Shown in pieces: positions 56,301 through 64,000 of a DNA stretch of 64,000 nucleotides. A program made the position numbers and the translations under genes. The DNA lies in assembly GCF_041765605.1 (NCBI RefSeq), contig NZ_CP168900.1, forward strand, positions 326,001-390,000. Direction: 5' to 3'. Below the pieces are notes generated by a model. That model saw only the letters and a list, made by a program, of their open reading frames with translations. It searched no databases and had not been told where the DNA came from. Source of the DNA: Listeria monocytogenes (GTDB taxonomy: Bacteria > Bacillota > Bacilli > Lactobacillales > Listeriaceae). Position 1 is the first letter of the stretch; each line of letters begins with the position of its first letter.

Positions 56301-58042
56301 AACTCACCGTAGACAATAACCATATCAGTGTATTGCCAACAAGTTTGAAAACGGAAAATCCCGTATTAACAACACTAAGTGCGAAGAATCAAACAATCAC
56401 CCTAAAGCAAAAAGTGATCGTGTCAGACCTAGTTCTTGATAATGAAGTGAAGAATTTCGGTCAAATAACCAATGCCAAATCCATCTCTAATAAGGGAACC
56501 TATCAAAATGACCAAATCAAGTGGCTTTTTGAAGATATAAAAAGCGTGAATGCCGTTGATTATCAATTTAGTGAATCGGTTCAAGAGGCAACTATTCAAG
56601 GAACTTTTTCGGGGAAAGTTACACAACCAATCAAAGCATCTAAAGTACCAGTTATTACCGCAGATGCAGAGATGAATTACCCGAAAAACGAAGCGGTATC
56701 AGAAGCTGCCTTTTTCAAAGATATTTCTGCAAGCGTAACGGATGATGCAACACTAACTTCTGATTTTGAAAGTGTTGTGGACCTTGCAAAAGCGGGAACG
56801 TATGAAGTGACATTGAATGCAATGAATGAGGATGGAGTAGAAGCCGCTTCGGTGACTGTATTAGTGCATATCGCTAAGTCGCCGGCGCCAGTAATTACCA
56901 CAGATAAAGAAATCACATACACTAAAAACGCGGAAGTCAGCATCACGGAATTTCTAGCTGCGATTCATGCTAAAACGAATGATGGTTCACCAATTGAAAG
57001 TGATTTCGCTACGGCTGTAAATTGGAGCACTGCAGGAGATTATACTGTAACGCTAAAGTCTACAAATGAAGACGGAGTCGAAGCAATCCCTGTAGAAGTA
57101 ACTGTGCACATCGCTAAGTCACCAGCACCAGTAATTACCGCAGATAAAGAAATCACCTACGCTAAAAACGCGGAAGTCAGCATAACGGAATTTCTAGCTG
57201 CGATTCATGCTAAAACGAGTGATGGTTCATCAATTGAGGCTGATTTAGATACGGCTGTAACATGGGGCACTGTAGGAGATTATACCGTAACGCTAAGGTC
57301 TACAAATGAAGACGGAGTTGAAGCAATTCCTGTAGAAGTAACTGTGCACATCGCTAAGTCGCCAGCACCAGTAATTACTGCAGACAAAAAAATCACGTAC
57401 ACTAAAAATGCGGAAGTCAGCATCACGGAATTTCTTGCAGCGATTCATGCTAAAACGAGTGATGGTTCACCAATTGAAAGTGATTTCGCTACGGCTGTAA
57501 CATGGAGCGCTGCAGGAGATTATACCGTAACGCTAAGGTCTACAAATGAAGATGGCGTAGAAGCAATCCCTGTAGAAGTAAAGGTGCATATCGTAGAGCC
57601 ACTAGCACCAACGATTTCGAATGTGACATTTGATGTGGATGATGTACAAACGACGGAATCTCTTGAAGCTGGAGAGCTAATTTCTGAACCATTAAGCCCA
57701 ACAAAAGAAGGCTATACTTTTATTGGTTGGTATGACGAAAAAACTGGCGGTAATAAATGGGATTTTACAACAGATAAAATGCCAGCATATAATATTATTC
57801 TTTATGCCCAGTTTAGTAAAGATACAAATAAAGCAGAAGCGGCCGGTGGAGATAAGCCCTCAACACCTTCTTCTATAAAAGTAAGTCCAACAGGTCAGTC
57901 CGAGAGTGGAAACTTGGAAAATAGATTTAATGTTAAATTACCAGCTACAGGCGATGATAATGCAACTGTTTTATTAGTAGGCTTAGGATTACTAATGTTG
58001 GGGCTTTTCATTCGCCTTACTCAAAAAAAGCGTGCTAAATAA
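53303..58042 (+). CDS. Large internalin-like LPXTG protein with long internal repeats
   Basis: A 1579-aa surface protein. Signal peptide (IIIIGVVLFQSLFAYPLITMAEE), an internalin-type cap (YETVFPDAALATVIAKA), leucine-rich repeats (LTSLSISGNQITDISAL), five 170-residue units rich in LPKVSVVIISYNKITTLEGL, a linker, four 80-residue Ig-like repeats (PVITADKEITYTKNAEVSI style, about 1110-1430), a Listeria-Bacteroides repeat (GYTFIGWYDEKTGGNKWDF) and the sorting signal LPATGDDN with membrane helix and RAK tail. The ribosome site is AAGGAGATAG. It is probably a wall-anchored adhesin; the partner is unknown. Confidence 0.9.
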   Translation: MKSKTKQIIIIGVVLFQSLFAYPLITMAEENESKSVNTETTLEPKVALEEKTPQKPSLTNNLKQEKTVLQAGETYETVFPDAALATVIAKAATGSEDITQEVSQTDLNKITSLTGTSKGIVDLTGIDLLSKLTSLSISGNQITDISALNGLVNLSNLNVSNNKITSFNLNANSNLPMLSTVNIRSNNLKNINVQDQPKLRTIECDTGSSSELTEVTLKNLPILIAVGTGSSAYQNDIVFSSTPGLSKVILENLPSTSSEVKLDHCAIEELVINNLPKVSVVIISYNKITTLEGLENLSAVNTLYVSENLVTEIESMHAFPKLQKLELGWNALTNVVMDQVTAEKFPLLRTMNVSGNNLIKVNIQDQPKLWTFECDTGSSSELTEVTLKNLPTLIAAGNGSSAYQDDIVFSSTPGLSKVILENLPSTSSEVKLDHCAIEELVINNLPKVSVVIISYNKITTLEGLENLSAVNTLYVSENLVTEIESMHAFPKLQKLELGWNALTNVVMDQVTAEKFPLLRTMNVSGNNLIKVNIQDQPKLWTFECDTGSSSELTEVTLKNLPTLIAAGNGSSAYQDDIVFSSTPGLSKVILENLPSTSSEVKLDHCAIEELVINNLPKVSVVIISYNKITTLEGLENLSAVNTLYVSENLVTEIESMHAFPKLQKLELGWNALTNVVMDQVTAEKFPLLRTMNVSGNNLIKVNIQDQPKLWTFECDTGSSSELTEVTLKNLPTLIAAGNGSSAYQDDIVFSSTPGLSKVILENLPSTSSEVKLDHCAIEELVINNLPKVSVVIISYNKITTLEGLENLSAVNTLYVSENLVTEIESMHAFPKLQKLELGWNALTNVVMDQVTAEKFPLLRTMNVRGNNLIKINIQDQPKLWTFECDTGNSSELTEVTLKNLPTLIAASSGSNDIAFSRTPGLSKVILENLPSTNSEVNLDHCAIEELVINNLPKVSMVDISYNKITTLEGLENLSAVNTLYVSENLVTEIESMHAFPKLQKLTVDNNHISVLPTSLKTENPVLTTLSAKNQTITLKQKVIVSDLVLDNEVKNFGQITNAKSISNKGTYQNDQIKWLFEDIKSVNAVDYQFSESVQEATIQGTFSGKVTQPIKASKVPVITADAEMNYPKNEAVSEAAFFKDISASVTDDATLTSDFESVVDLAKAGTYEVTLNAMNEDGVEAASVTVLVHIAKSPAPVITTDKEITYTKNAEVSITEFLAAIHAKTNDGSPIESDFATAVNWSTAGDYTVTLKSTNEDGVEAIPVEVTVHIAKSPAPVITADKEITYAKNAEVSITEFLAAIHAKTSDGSSIEADLDTAVTWGTVGDYTVTLRSTNEDGVEAIPVEVTVHIAKSPAPVITADKKITYTKNAEVSITEFLAAIHAKTSDGSPIESDFATAVTWSAAGDYTVTLRSTNEDGVEAIPVEVKVHIVEPLAPTISNVTFDVDDVQTTESLEAGELISEPLSPTKEGYTFIGWYDEKTGGNKWDFTTDKMPAYNIILYAQFSKDTNKAEAAGGDKPSTPSSIKVSPTGQSESGNLENRFNVKLPATGDDNATVLLVGLGLLMLGLFIRLTQKKRAK
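53851..56290 (+). repeat. 510-bp tandem repeats in the large internalin-like gene
   Basis: Period exactly 510 bp (170 codons). Copies begin at 53851, 54361, 54871, 55381 and 55891. By eye, copies 2, 3 and 4 are identical; copy 1 differs mainly in its first third and copy 5 is diverged and shortened (498-bp step with a deletion near 56020). Confidence 0.95.
56871..57600 (+). repeat. 240-bp repeats coding Ig-like domains
   Basis: Units begin near 56871, 57111 and 57351 (ATCGCTAAGTCGCCAGCACC and variants) with a 240-bp period, high but not perfect identity. A more diverged fourth unit precedes them (about 56640-56870). Confidence 0.88.
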
Positions 58043-58112
58043 AAGCTCATAGAAATTTAAAAAATAGTGTAATTGGTTGCTTCTAGGAGATAAATAGTTG
58101 CAACTCACACGG

Positions 58113-58144
58113 AGAGGAGACAGAGAGCTGTCTCCTCTTTGTTT
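58113..58144 (+). terminator. Terminator after the large internalin-like gene
   Basis: AGAGGAGACAG (58113-58123) pairs with CTGTCTCCTCT (58128-58138), loop of four, then TTGTTT. Confidence 0.88.
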
Positions 58145-58293
58145 GGTGTACACTTGACTCAATTCAAAAGACATGTCGAAAAAAGGAGGCTATTATCGAA
58201 TTGTTCAACATTGGAAGAATGAGGGGGGAAGGTTATACGTAGAAAGGGAGCTTTTTAGTATTGACTTAGCTAGAAGGCGATAGAATGGTAAAT

Positions 58294-58342
58294 TATTTCA
58301 CAGAATACTCACAAAAGAGGCGTGCTACGGGTGTTATAATTA
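58294..58342 (+). promoter_or_regulatory. Duplicated promoter block, copy A
   Basis: It contains TTTCACAGAATACTCACAAA, then GTGCTACGGGTGTTATAATT with an extended -10 (TGTTATAAT). A near copy lies at 59338-59386, in front of the LXG module. Confidence 0.65.
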
Positions 58343-58429
58343 TACATAGAGAACAAAAAACATTTATACAGAAGGAACGCGCAAATGCTGATTAATAACT
58401 AGAAAAACTATAAGGAGTGTCTAACTAGA

Positions 58430-59068
58430 ATGGGTTGCGATATTCATTTAATGGTAGAGGTCAGAGATAAAAAACTAGATCAATGGAAAGAATATGATAT
58501 TGCAGATGAATTGTTAAAAAATATTGGAAGAAATTACAATTTATTTAGTATTTTAGCTAATGTTCGAAACGGCGTGGGATTTGCAAATTCAGATACAGGA
58601 AACGCTTTTATACCAATTGATAATCCTCGAGGTGTACCTAATGATGCTTCCGAAAAGTATATTGCTTATGTGGAAAATTGGGGGCTTGATGGACATAGCC
58701 ATTCGTTTTTAGATTTAGCGGAACTTAAAAAATACGATTGGCGTGGGCAAAAAAATAAACATCGAGGATTTATGAACCAGAAGGACTATGCTGAATATAA
58801 GCGCACCGGGAAAATAACAAGATATGCTACCAATGTTAGTGGCGAGAGTGTCAAAAAAATAGCAAATGAAGCGATGGATGTGGTTATAAGTGGTAAAGTA
58901 ATACCTGATAAAGAAGCTGATTATTATACATTAGTGGAATGGGAAGAAAGCTATTATGAATCAGCTGTGAATTTTGTCGATAAAGTATTGCCAGCACTAG
59001 AAAAAATCGCAAATGATTGTAACTGTGAAAATGAAGATGTGAGACTGCTATTCTTTTTTGATGACTAA
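58430..59068 (+). CDS. MGCDIH-family hypothetical protein
   Basis: A 212-aa soluble protein starting MGCDIHLMVEVRDKK, a signature start seen in a widespread family of unknown function also present in phages. It continues with NLFSILANVRNG, VENWGLDGHSHSFLDLAEL and an acidic C-terminus NCENEDVRLLFFFDD. The ribosome site is AAGGAGTG. It stands alone between the surface-protein gene and the LXG module and shares its promoter block with the latter. The function is unknown. Confidence 0.72.
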   Translation: MGCDIHLMVEVRDKKLDQWKEYDIADELLKNIGRNYNLFSILANVRNGVGFANSDTGNAFIPIDNPRGVPNDASEKYIAYVENWGLDGHSHSFLDLAELKKYDWRGQKNKHRGFMNQKDYAEYKRTGKITRYATNVSGESVKKIANEAMDVVISGKVIPDKEADYYTLVEWEESYYESAVNFVDKVLPALEKIANDCNCENEDVRLLFFFDD

Positions 59069-59167
59069 TTTGAAGACAAATAATGATATAGCGGTATGGG
59101 GTGGCGTGGAATTAATAGATAGGATTTATCAAAACCAATAAAGCCTCAAACTTTAACTCTAATTTTA

Positions 59168-59206
59168 AAACCCACTGAATCACTGAGCCGATTCAGTGGG
59201 TTTATT
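59168..59206 (+). terminator. Terminator after the MGCDIH gene
   Basis: AAACCCACTGAAT (59168-59180) pairs with ATTCAGTGGGTTT (59191-59203). Confidence 0.88.
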
Positions 59207-59337
59207 TACATTATCCTTTTCTTCATTGTCACGATAGGCTTCACATATAAAGGCCTTTTTAATGCTAACTTAGCTAGACAATAGAATGTTAAAATTTTTC
59301 ACATAAAAAGCCTATTTTAAGCTATTTTTCATTGAAT

Positions 59338-59386
59338 TGTTTCACAGAATGCTCACAAAAGAGATGTGCTACCGGTGCTATAATGA
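59338..59386 (+). promoter_or_regulatory. Duplicated promoter block, copy B
   Basis: It contains TTTCACAGAATGCTCACAAA, then GTGCTACCGGTGCTATAATG with extended -10 (TGCTATAAT), 35 bases before the LXG module start. It differs from copy A (58294) at only a few positions. Confidence 0.65.
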
Positions 59387-59420
59387 GGGGGAAGGATATA
59401 CATAGAGAGGAAGCATGCAG

Positions 59421-59705
59421 ATGAGAGAAATAAAAGTCGATGAAAGGACCTTCCAACAACACGCAACTAAATTGGCAAGTGAAAGTACCAGAAGTTATTT
59501 ACCACTGAAAAACGGGAATATGGCATACTCCAGAGCCAATTCGATTGATCAATTGCGCTCGGCTTTGATTGAGTTGGTGGATGTCGTGGAAGATTTTCAA
59601 CACGTGACCAATCAAGATGCGAGCCGGCTAAAGAAAATGGGTATTGCTTATGCTAAACAAGACCAATTGATGGGACAAAAAATCAATCAGTTGGAGGTGC
59701 GTTAA
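59421..59705 (+). CDS. Small LXG-associated protein (TIGR04197/DUF3130-like)
   Basis: A 94-aa helical protein (MREIKVDERTFQQHATKLASES ... LRSALIELVDVVEDFQHV ... DASRLKKMGIAYAKQDQLM). The size, helix pattern and place directly before an LXG toxin match the small WXG100-like partners (DUF3130 type) that are needed for export of LXG effectors by the type VII system. ATG at 59421 is ten bases after GAGAGG; ATG 59415 is too close. The next gene starts right after its stop. Confidence 0.72.
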   Translation: MREIKVDERTFQQHATKLASESTRSYLPLKNGNMAYSRANSIDQLRSALIELVDVVEDFQHVTNQDASRLKKMGIAYAKQDQLMGQKINQLEVR

Positions 59706-60074
59706 ATGGATAGCGCACATAGTCAGCTTGAACAACAACTCCAACAAATTAAAAAAGCGAAAATAACGGCAGAAACAGATGTTGACCAAACGAGAAGAAA
59801 ACAAAATGAACAAGATTGGCTAGAAGAGGACAGCGACCAATTAACACAAGAAAAACTGGTGTTATTAGACCTTTTACGCAGTGGCTGGCAAGGCGAAGAA
59901 GCCAGTGGTTTTCATCGTTATTTAGAAGAGCGACAACACGAAGAATCTCAGGCTTGGAGGCGTGATCTCCAGGATAAACGAACCGATTTAGATAAGGAAT
60001 TACAAGAAAATAAGAACAAGCTCCACACACTAGAAACCAAACACGCCACTTTACAAAAGGAGTGGAGCAAGTGA
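59706..60074 (+). CDS. Second small LXG-associated protein (DUF3958-like)
   Basis: A 122-aa, charged coiled-coil protein (LEQQLQQIKKAKITAETDVDQTRRKQ ... RDLQDKRTDLDKELQENKNKL). It follows the first partner with no gap and overlaps the LXG gene by four bases (GTGA). LXG modules commonly have two such partners, of which DUF3958 proteins are the second. There is no membrane helix or signal. Its role is inferred from position. Confidence 0.68.
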   Translation: MDSAHSQLEQQLQQIKKAKITAETDVDQTRRKQNEQDWLEEDSDQLTQEKLVLLDLLRSGWQGEEASGFHRYLEERQHEESQAWRRDLQDKRTDLDKELQENKNKLHTLETKHATLQKEWSK

Positions 60075-61600
60075 GCCGGATAGATATTGCCGAATTGAAT
60101 GACTTTCTCCACGGTTTGCGAAGTAGTAATGCGGAAGCCAAAGCGATGATTAGACAGATTAAAGAAGCAGCGATGGATTATTCCCAAGACGATCGTTTAA
60201 AAGGGGAAGCAGTTACTACCTCCAAACGATATTTTTCTAGCACCTATACAAGTATTTGCCAGAGCATCATCGAAGCACTGGATGAAAGTGAGGAGCGGCT
60301 CGCGCAATATATTCGCGAGTTCGGGAGCCAAGTGGATAGCTCACCTTCCGCTAGAATTGATGCAGAAATCTTACAAGAAGCGATGACCAAGGTTAGCCAA
60401 TTACAGCGAAAAGAAGAAGACTTGCATCGACAATTGACGGCGCCCAATACGAAGCCGGATATGCAACAAGTCTATGCAGTGAAATCAAGAAGCGTTCATA
60501 CCCAATTGCTGAAAGCCATCGAACAAGAGAATATCCTAGAAAAATATTTGGCTTTTGAACAAAGTCATGGCCAGTTTTTTAGTGCATTAGCCGAACTCAT
60601 TCAAGCGACTGGATGCGCGGTGCAAGAGTTGCTACATCATGTGACTTTTAACGATAAAACAGGGACTTATTCCGTGCCGAAAAGTGCGGCAAACAGCTTG
60701 TTGCTTATGAAAAGAGCACTGGATAACGCACGAACAGAAAATGACAAAGACCCCTTCCCGAAAGCTTTTGAAGATTACACCGTGTTAGCTTATACTTATG
60801 TCAATGATCAAGGTGAAACCGTGACGATGTGGTTACTTGAAAAAGATGGAAAACGGGTAGAAAACAAGGAATTACAAGATTTCTTAGAAAAACATGGTCA
60901 GGAATTAGACCCGCTTCTTTATACAAACCTTTCTGGAGAAGAACTCGAACGAAAAGTGAATGATTCTTGGAAAGAGGGTATCAACTATTTAAATGGTCAA
61001 AAAGTATCTGGATTTTCTGGAGCCACACTAAGATCATCCGCTTATGTGGCTAGTATGAAAGATTGGACAGACGATGCTGGGTTGACGGATATGGCATTAA
61101 GTTTAGGGTTTGGGATTGCAGCAGCTAGAAATAAAGCGATAATGACAAAGAAAGTAAATGAACCTGAAGCAGGGGAAATAGCTAAGCGTACAAGCGAAAT
61201 AGAAAAAAGAATACGAGAGAATATAGAAGCCAGTAAAAAAACTAGAAAAGCTTCGGGAATGAAAGAGTATTTAAAACGAGAAAAGGAAGTTTTAGAAAGA
61301 ATTAAAAAAGCTAATAGCAAGAAAACCGTCACATCTAGTTTAGGAAATGAGATAGATGTAACACCACGAGATAACCATACAATAGTTGATAAAAATCCTG
61401 GTCCGTTTGGAAATCCGGATAGTAGTGTTGATATTTTAGATTCAAAGGGAAATTTAACAACACGACGTTACTATGACAGGGATGGTAGAGCAATTAGAGA
61501 TGTTGATATGACAGATCATGGTAATGCTAAAAAGCACCCTGAATATCCGCACGAACATTTTTGGACATACGATTCAAAGGGTAATCCATCAAGAAATTAG
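60071..61600 (+). CDS. LXG-domain type VII polymorphic toxin
   Basis: A 509-aa protein. The N-terminal roughly 220 residues are a helical LXG domain, with the L-x-G element visible as DRLKGEAVTTSKRYF near residue 40. A middle spacer follows. The C-terminal roughly 60 residues (DGRAIRDVDMTDHGNAKKHP then PHEHFW) contain a conserved Asp/His-rich motif seen in polymorphic toxin type 24-like domains, probably a nuclease; the activity is inference. GTG 60071 has AAGGAG eight bases upstream. An immunity candidate follows 16 bases downstream. Confidence 0.82.
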   Translation: MSRIDIAELNDFLHGLRSSNAEAKAMIRQIKEAAMDYSQDDRLKGEAVTTSKRYFSSTYTSICQSIIEALDESEERLAQYIREFGSQVDSSPSARIDAEILQEAMTKVSQLQRKEEDLHRQLTAPNTKPDMQQVYAVKSRSVHTQLLKAIEQENILEKYLAFEQSHGQFFSALAELIQATGCAVQELLHHVTFNDKTGTYSVPKSAANSLLLMKRALDNARTENDKDPFPKAFEDYTVLAYTYVNDQGETVTMWLLEKDGKRVENKELQDFLEKHGQELDPLLYTNLSGEELERKVNDSWKEGINYLNGQKVSGFSGATLRSSAYVASMKDWTDDAGLTDMALSLGFGIAAARNKAIMTKKVNEPEAGEIAKRTSEIEKRIRENIEASKKTRKASGMKEYLKREKEVLERIKKANSKKTVTSSLGNEIDVTPRDNHTIVDKNPGPFGNPDSSVDILDSKGNLTTRRYYDRDGRAIRDVDMTDHGNAKKHPEYPHEHFWTYDSKGNPSRN

Positions 61601-61616
61601 TAAGGAGGAAAGAACC

Positions 61617-61844
61617 ATGGAATATGAACAAATGGCTGATAGTTTAGCATATGGTGAGGAATATAATTTTTACTACAAAAATGAGGAATATTGGTTAAGT
61701 AAAAATCAGGAAGGACATTACTTAACAAAAGTATCCGATGGAGAAACACAAGAATTTAGGACTTCAGAAGACTTATTAGGAACAGCTAGAATAAATGGAA
61801 AACTTATAATAGAAATTTGGGAAGATATACAAAGTCAATTCTAA
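61617..61844 (+). CDS. Candidate immunity protein for the LXG toxin
   Basis: A 75-aa acidic protein (MEYEQMADSLAYGEEYNFYY ... ARINGKLIIEIWEDI), starting 16 bases after the toxin stop with the strong ribosome site AAGGAGG. Small size, acidity and position are typical of cognate immunity proteins for basic nuclease toxins; an in-frame extension upstream overlaps the toxin and is not credible. No named family was recognised. Confidence 0.62.
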   Translation: MEYEQMADSLAYGEEYNFYYKNEEYWLSKNQEGHYLTKVSDGETQEFRTSEDLLGTARINGKLIIEIWEDIQSQF

Positions 61845-62012
61845 ATTGGAGAAATAGAGACCTTCATTTTCAAGTATTTTATAGTTGTTATAGCTTTTTT
61901 GTTAGAAATGCTAAGAAAGAACATACGAGATTACATCGTTGACGATTCATAATACACGCACACCACACAAATCCATTGACTATAATATTAAAAAATAAAT
62001 GAGGTGAAACAA

Positions 62013-62393
62013 TTGAAAAAATTAACAACAGAACAGTCTTTTGAATATTACCTTTCTTCGCTATGTATGTTAGGAATGCATACAATTAATTTATCCGACG
62101 AAGAAATTGAATATGAAATATTTGAAGAGTTAGCAATTGATTATCCAGCTGCTTTGAGTCCATATACTAGGGAATTGTTGGTGGATAATGACATAATTGA
62201 TAGAGAGCTTTCTTTACTAAGCAAGCAGCTGCAAACTAAACTTTTTGAACTTGATGGAGGAATTCTGTGGAATGTAAAAGCATTGAGAACAACGCCAGAA
62301 TGGAAAGAGGTTTTACGATTATCTGATGAGATAAAGGGATTGATTCATCAACAATGGACAGATGAAGAGTTAGATTATTTATTGGGGAAATAG
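62013..62393 (+). CDS. Hypothetical acidic protein of the toxin locus
   Basis: A 126-aa protein rich in Leu, Glu and Asp (SLCMLGMHTINLSDEEIEY ... LHQQWTDEELDYLLGK-like C-terminus). TTG at 62013 follows GAGGTGA. It is separated from the immunity candidate by 168 bp without a gene. It could be an orphan immunity protein left from a previous toxin, which is usual at LXG loci, but nothing in the sequence proves this. Confidence 0.55.
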   Translation: MKKLTTEQSFEYYLSSLCMLGMHTINLSDEEIEYEIFEELAIDYPAALSPYTRELLVDNDIIDRELSLLSKQLQTKLFELDGGILWNVKALRTTPEWKEVLRLSDEIKGLIHQQWTDEELDYLLGK

Positions 62394-62517
62394 TTTCTTA
62401 GTCTATGGAATTAGGTGTAAATTCTATGTGCTCTTTGAAAAAGGAATTGCCTACAATTAAGTGAATGCCAGAAACTGTTGATATTAAAAATTTAAATTTA
62501 TAGAAGGAGGCTTTAAG

Positions 62518-63345
62518 TTGGTTAAAACAGGATACTTTAAAGTGAATGGTAAATACTCGTTTGTAGAGTATTATGAAGAGGTTCTTCTTGAAGAAATTTT
62601 CAAATATATGCAACAAAGCAGGCTGGCTTTACATAGATTAAAAGAAATTAAAAGAATAGCAGAGTTATTAAGCTGGCATGATAATGATAAAAGTCAAAAA
62701 TATTTACGAGAAACAAAAAAGTTGGAAACTAGAATGAAAGAGTTAGAAAAATTCTGGGGAATAGAAGATGAAATTTCTGAAAAAAGTTTTGATGATGGGA
62801 CAACAATAGAAGTTTTAGATGTTATAGAAGAAATGGTAGAAAGCATTTATAAATATTTAGTTTTAAAACAAGATGCGGAAAAATTAACTATAGAATGGTT
62901 GGATGAATTAATTTCATCAACTATGGGTATTCTTAGTAGTCTCCAAAAGAAGATAGGTAGAACAGCTGAAATCGGAAAGCATGCATTAAAAATAAATGAG
63001 ATTCAAAGAACTTTTAAAATTCTTCAACCCGCTGTATCGCCTAAGATTTTCTATCATATTAAAACTAATGATGCACAAATGAAAAAAGCTTTGTCTAGTT
63101 TATCTAAAAAGAAATGTCAGTATTTATATTTTGGTTTAATTGATTTTTCTGATGTAGTTGATCAGATGTATAATCGTTTAGAAGGATATGAAAAACTTAT
63201 ATATACGGCTTCAGATGATTTGCTGAAATACGAGTCTTTTGATGAAGAAAAGAAGAGAAACAGAATAATATTTGGGCTAACAATCGTTGCAACAATTGCA
63301 ACCATTTTACAAGTTTGGGATTTTGTACTTGGAATACTTACATAA
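62518..63345 (+). CDS. Hypothetical protein with C-terminal membrane helix
   Basis: A 275-aa mainly helical protein with one C-terminal membrane segment (IIFGLTIVATIATILQVWDFVLGIL) after a basic patch (EEKKRNR). The soluble part faces one side only and has no known domain (EVLLEEIFKYMQQSRLALHRLKEI ... SSLQKKIGRTAEIG). TTG at 62518 follows AAGGAGGC by eight bases. It is in the toxin-associated region and its role is unknown. Confidence 0.62.
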   Translation: MVKTGYFKVNGKYSFVEYYEEVLLEEIFKYMQQSRLALHRLKEIKRIAELLSWHDNDKSQKYLRETKKLETRMKELEKFWGIEDEISEKSFDDGTTIEVLDVIEEMVESIYKYLVLKQDAEKLTIEWLDELISSTMGILSSLQKKIGRTAEIGKHALKINEIQRTFKILQPAVSPKIFYHIKTNDAQMKKALSSLSKKKCQYLYFGLIDFSDVVDQMYNRLEGYEKLIYTASDDLLKYESFDEEKKRNRIIFGLTIVATIATILQVWDFVLGILT

Positions 63346-63472
63346 ACACACAGCATCTTTATTATTAATAGAAGATATATTTTGCTTAAAAGGAAAACTA
63401 GATATATAGCAACTTCAAAGATATTTCATTCTGGATTTTTGAAATGAAAGATATTAAACAGGAGGATGGCAT

Positions 63473-63841
63473 ATGACTTCAAAACAATCAATCCAAAAAA
63501 CTCAACTTTCTAAAACAAAAAAACATACCCTAAAAGTAACCATAGATCGCCCTATAGGTTATACCGACAAATTCGGCAATGTCTATCCGCTGAATTATGG
63601 GTTTGTGGAAGGCGTCATTGGTGGTGACGGGGAAGAACAGGATGTGTATGTTTTATCGAGAAAGATTTCTGAGCCAATTGATACGTTTCAAGGAGATTTA
63701 ATTGCGGTGATTACCCGAAATGATGATGTGGAAGATAAATGGGTAGTCGCAGCCCCGAATGAGAATTTCACCATAGAGGAAATTAGAGAGAAAGTACATT
63801 TTATTGAGCAATATTTTGATTCGGAAATTAAATTGATTTAG
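63473..63841 (+). CDS. Inorganic pyrophosphatase-like protein
   Basis: A 122-aa protein with VTIDRPIGYTDKFGNVYPLNYGFVEGV and GGDGEEQDVYVLS, which resemble the substrate-binding part of class I inorganic pyrophosphatases, but shorter than the usual 170 residues. Many Gram-positives have this short relative. Whether it hydrolyses pyrophosphate is not known. ATG follows AGGAGGATGGC. Confidence 0.72.
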   Translation: MTSKQSIQKTQLSKTKKHTLKVTIDRPIGYTDKFGNVYPLNYGFVEGVIGGDGEEQDVYVLSRKISEPIDTFQGDLIAVITRNDDVEDKWVVAAPNENFTIEEIREKVHFIEQYFDSEIKLI

Positions 63842-63883
63842 GGTGGAATAAAGCGTGCAACCTTAAAACAGGAGGCGGAAAAA

Positions 63884-64000
63884 ATGGAAGAAAGATTTGA
63901 AAAAATTTATACACAAGGGAAACTCAACATTATGGAAATTTGGGTTGATAAAGAAACCGGTGTGCAATATGTTTACCATTTGTCTGGTTATGCGGGTGGG
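63884..64000 (+). CDS. DUF6440-like protein (3' end cut by window)
   Basis: Only 39 codons are visible. ATG at 63884 follows AGGAGGCGG. The start MEERFEKIYTQGKLNIMEIW and VDKETGVQYVYHLSGYAGG match the beginning of DUF6440 proteins, small proteins of unknown function. The gene follows the pyrophosphatase-like gene by 42 bases and probably shares its transcript. Confidence 0.65.
   Translation, partial: MEERFEKIYTQGKLNIMEIWVDKETGVQYVYHLSGYAGG

Noticed and set aside
53851-57600. CRISPR-like array in the repeat-rich region
   Set aside because: The repeats are long, tandem and in frame within one coding sequence, without spacers or cas genes.

Overview
The window looks like a Listeria chromosome, most likely L. 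monocytogenes or a very close relative. The grounds are the gene order nrdDG ... metQNI ... walRKHIJ-htrA-rlmH, a cellobiose-type PTS, tenA-thiMDE and a bglA-type 6-phospho-beta-glucosidase, followed by a cluster of LPXTG internalin/MucBP surface proteins. Low G+C, strong AGGAGG ribosome sites and frequent TTG/GTG starts fit. No tRNA, rRNA, CRISPR array, phage or insertion sequence was recognised. The species call is inference from gene order and family content.

Region 1 (1-20040) is core. The 3' part of nrdD and nrdG (anaerobic ribonucleotide reduction) are followed by two membrane proteins and a Crp/Fnr-type regulator. A methionine block follows: a SAM-I riboswitch controls the metQ-metN-metI importer on the minus strand, an omega-amidase lies downstream of it, and an mtnE-like aminotransferase is transcribed divergently. 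Next come the essential WalRK cell-wall system with WalH, WalI and WalJ, the membrane protease HtrA and rlmH. A dense DnaA-box cluster fills the 650 bp between htrA and rlmH.

Region 2 (20042-28060) holds a minus-strand beta-glucoside PTS operon (IIA, GH1 enzyme, IIB, IIC and a PRD regulator), two tandem-duplicated lipoproteins and a threonine aldolase. Region 3 (28116-34715) is an AT-rich accessory island. It has a candidate type VII-secreted lipase toxin in reverse domain order, with a helical partner and a divergent membrane-anchored candidate immunity protein. It also has a DUF262/DUF1524 (GmrSD-like) nuclease and a divergent NgoPII-like endonuclease with a C5-cytosine methyltransferase.

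Region 4 (35056-43390) is mostly core: a YdjC-type deacetylase, the TPP-riboswitch-controlled thiamine salvage operon tenA-thiM-thiD-thiE, bglA behind a BglG/LicT-type antitermination site, and several small membrane, PH-domain and hydrolase genes. Region 5 (43647-58042) has two paralogous Rgg-like regulators, a 14-repeat MucBP adhesin with an apparent ATT start, a possible degenerate EAL protein, and two leucine-rich LPXTG proteins, one carrying near-perfect 510-bp tandem repeats. A TAGTATATAT-type motif recurs in front of several of these genes. Region 6 (58430-64000) starts with a lone MGCDIH-family gene, then an LXG toxin module (two small helical partners, an LXG effector, an immunity candidate and further small genes), a pyrophosphatase-like protein and the start of a DUF6440 gene cut by the window end.
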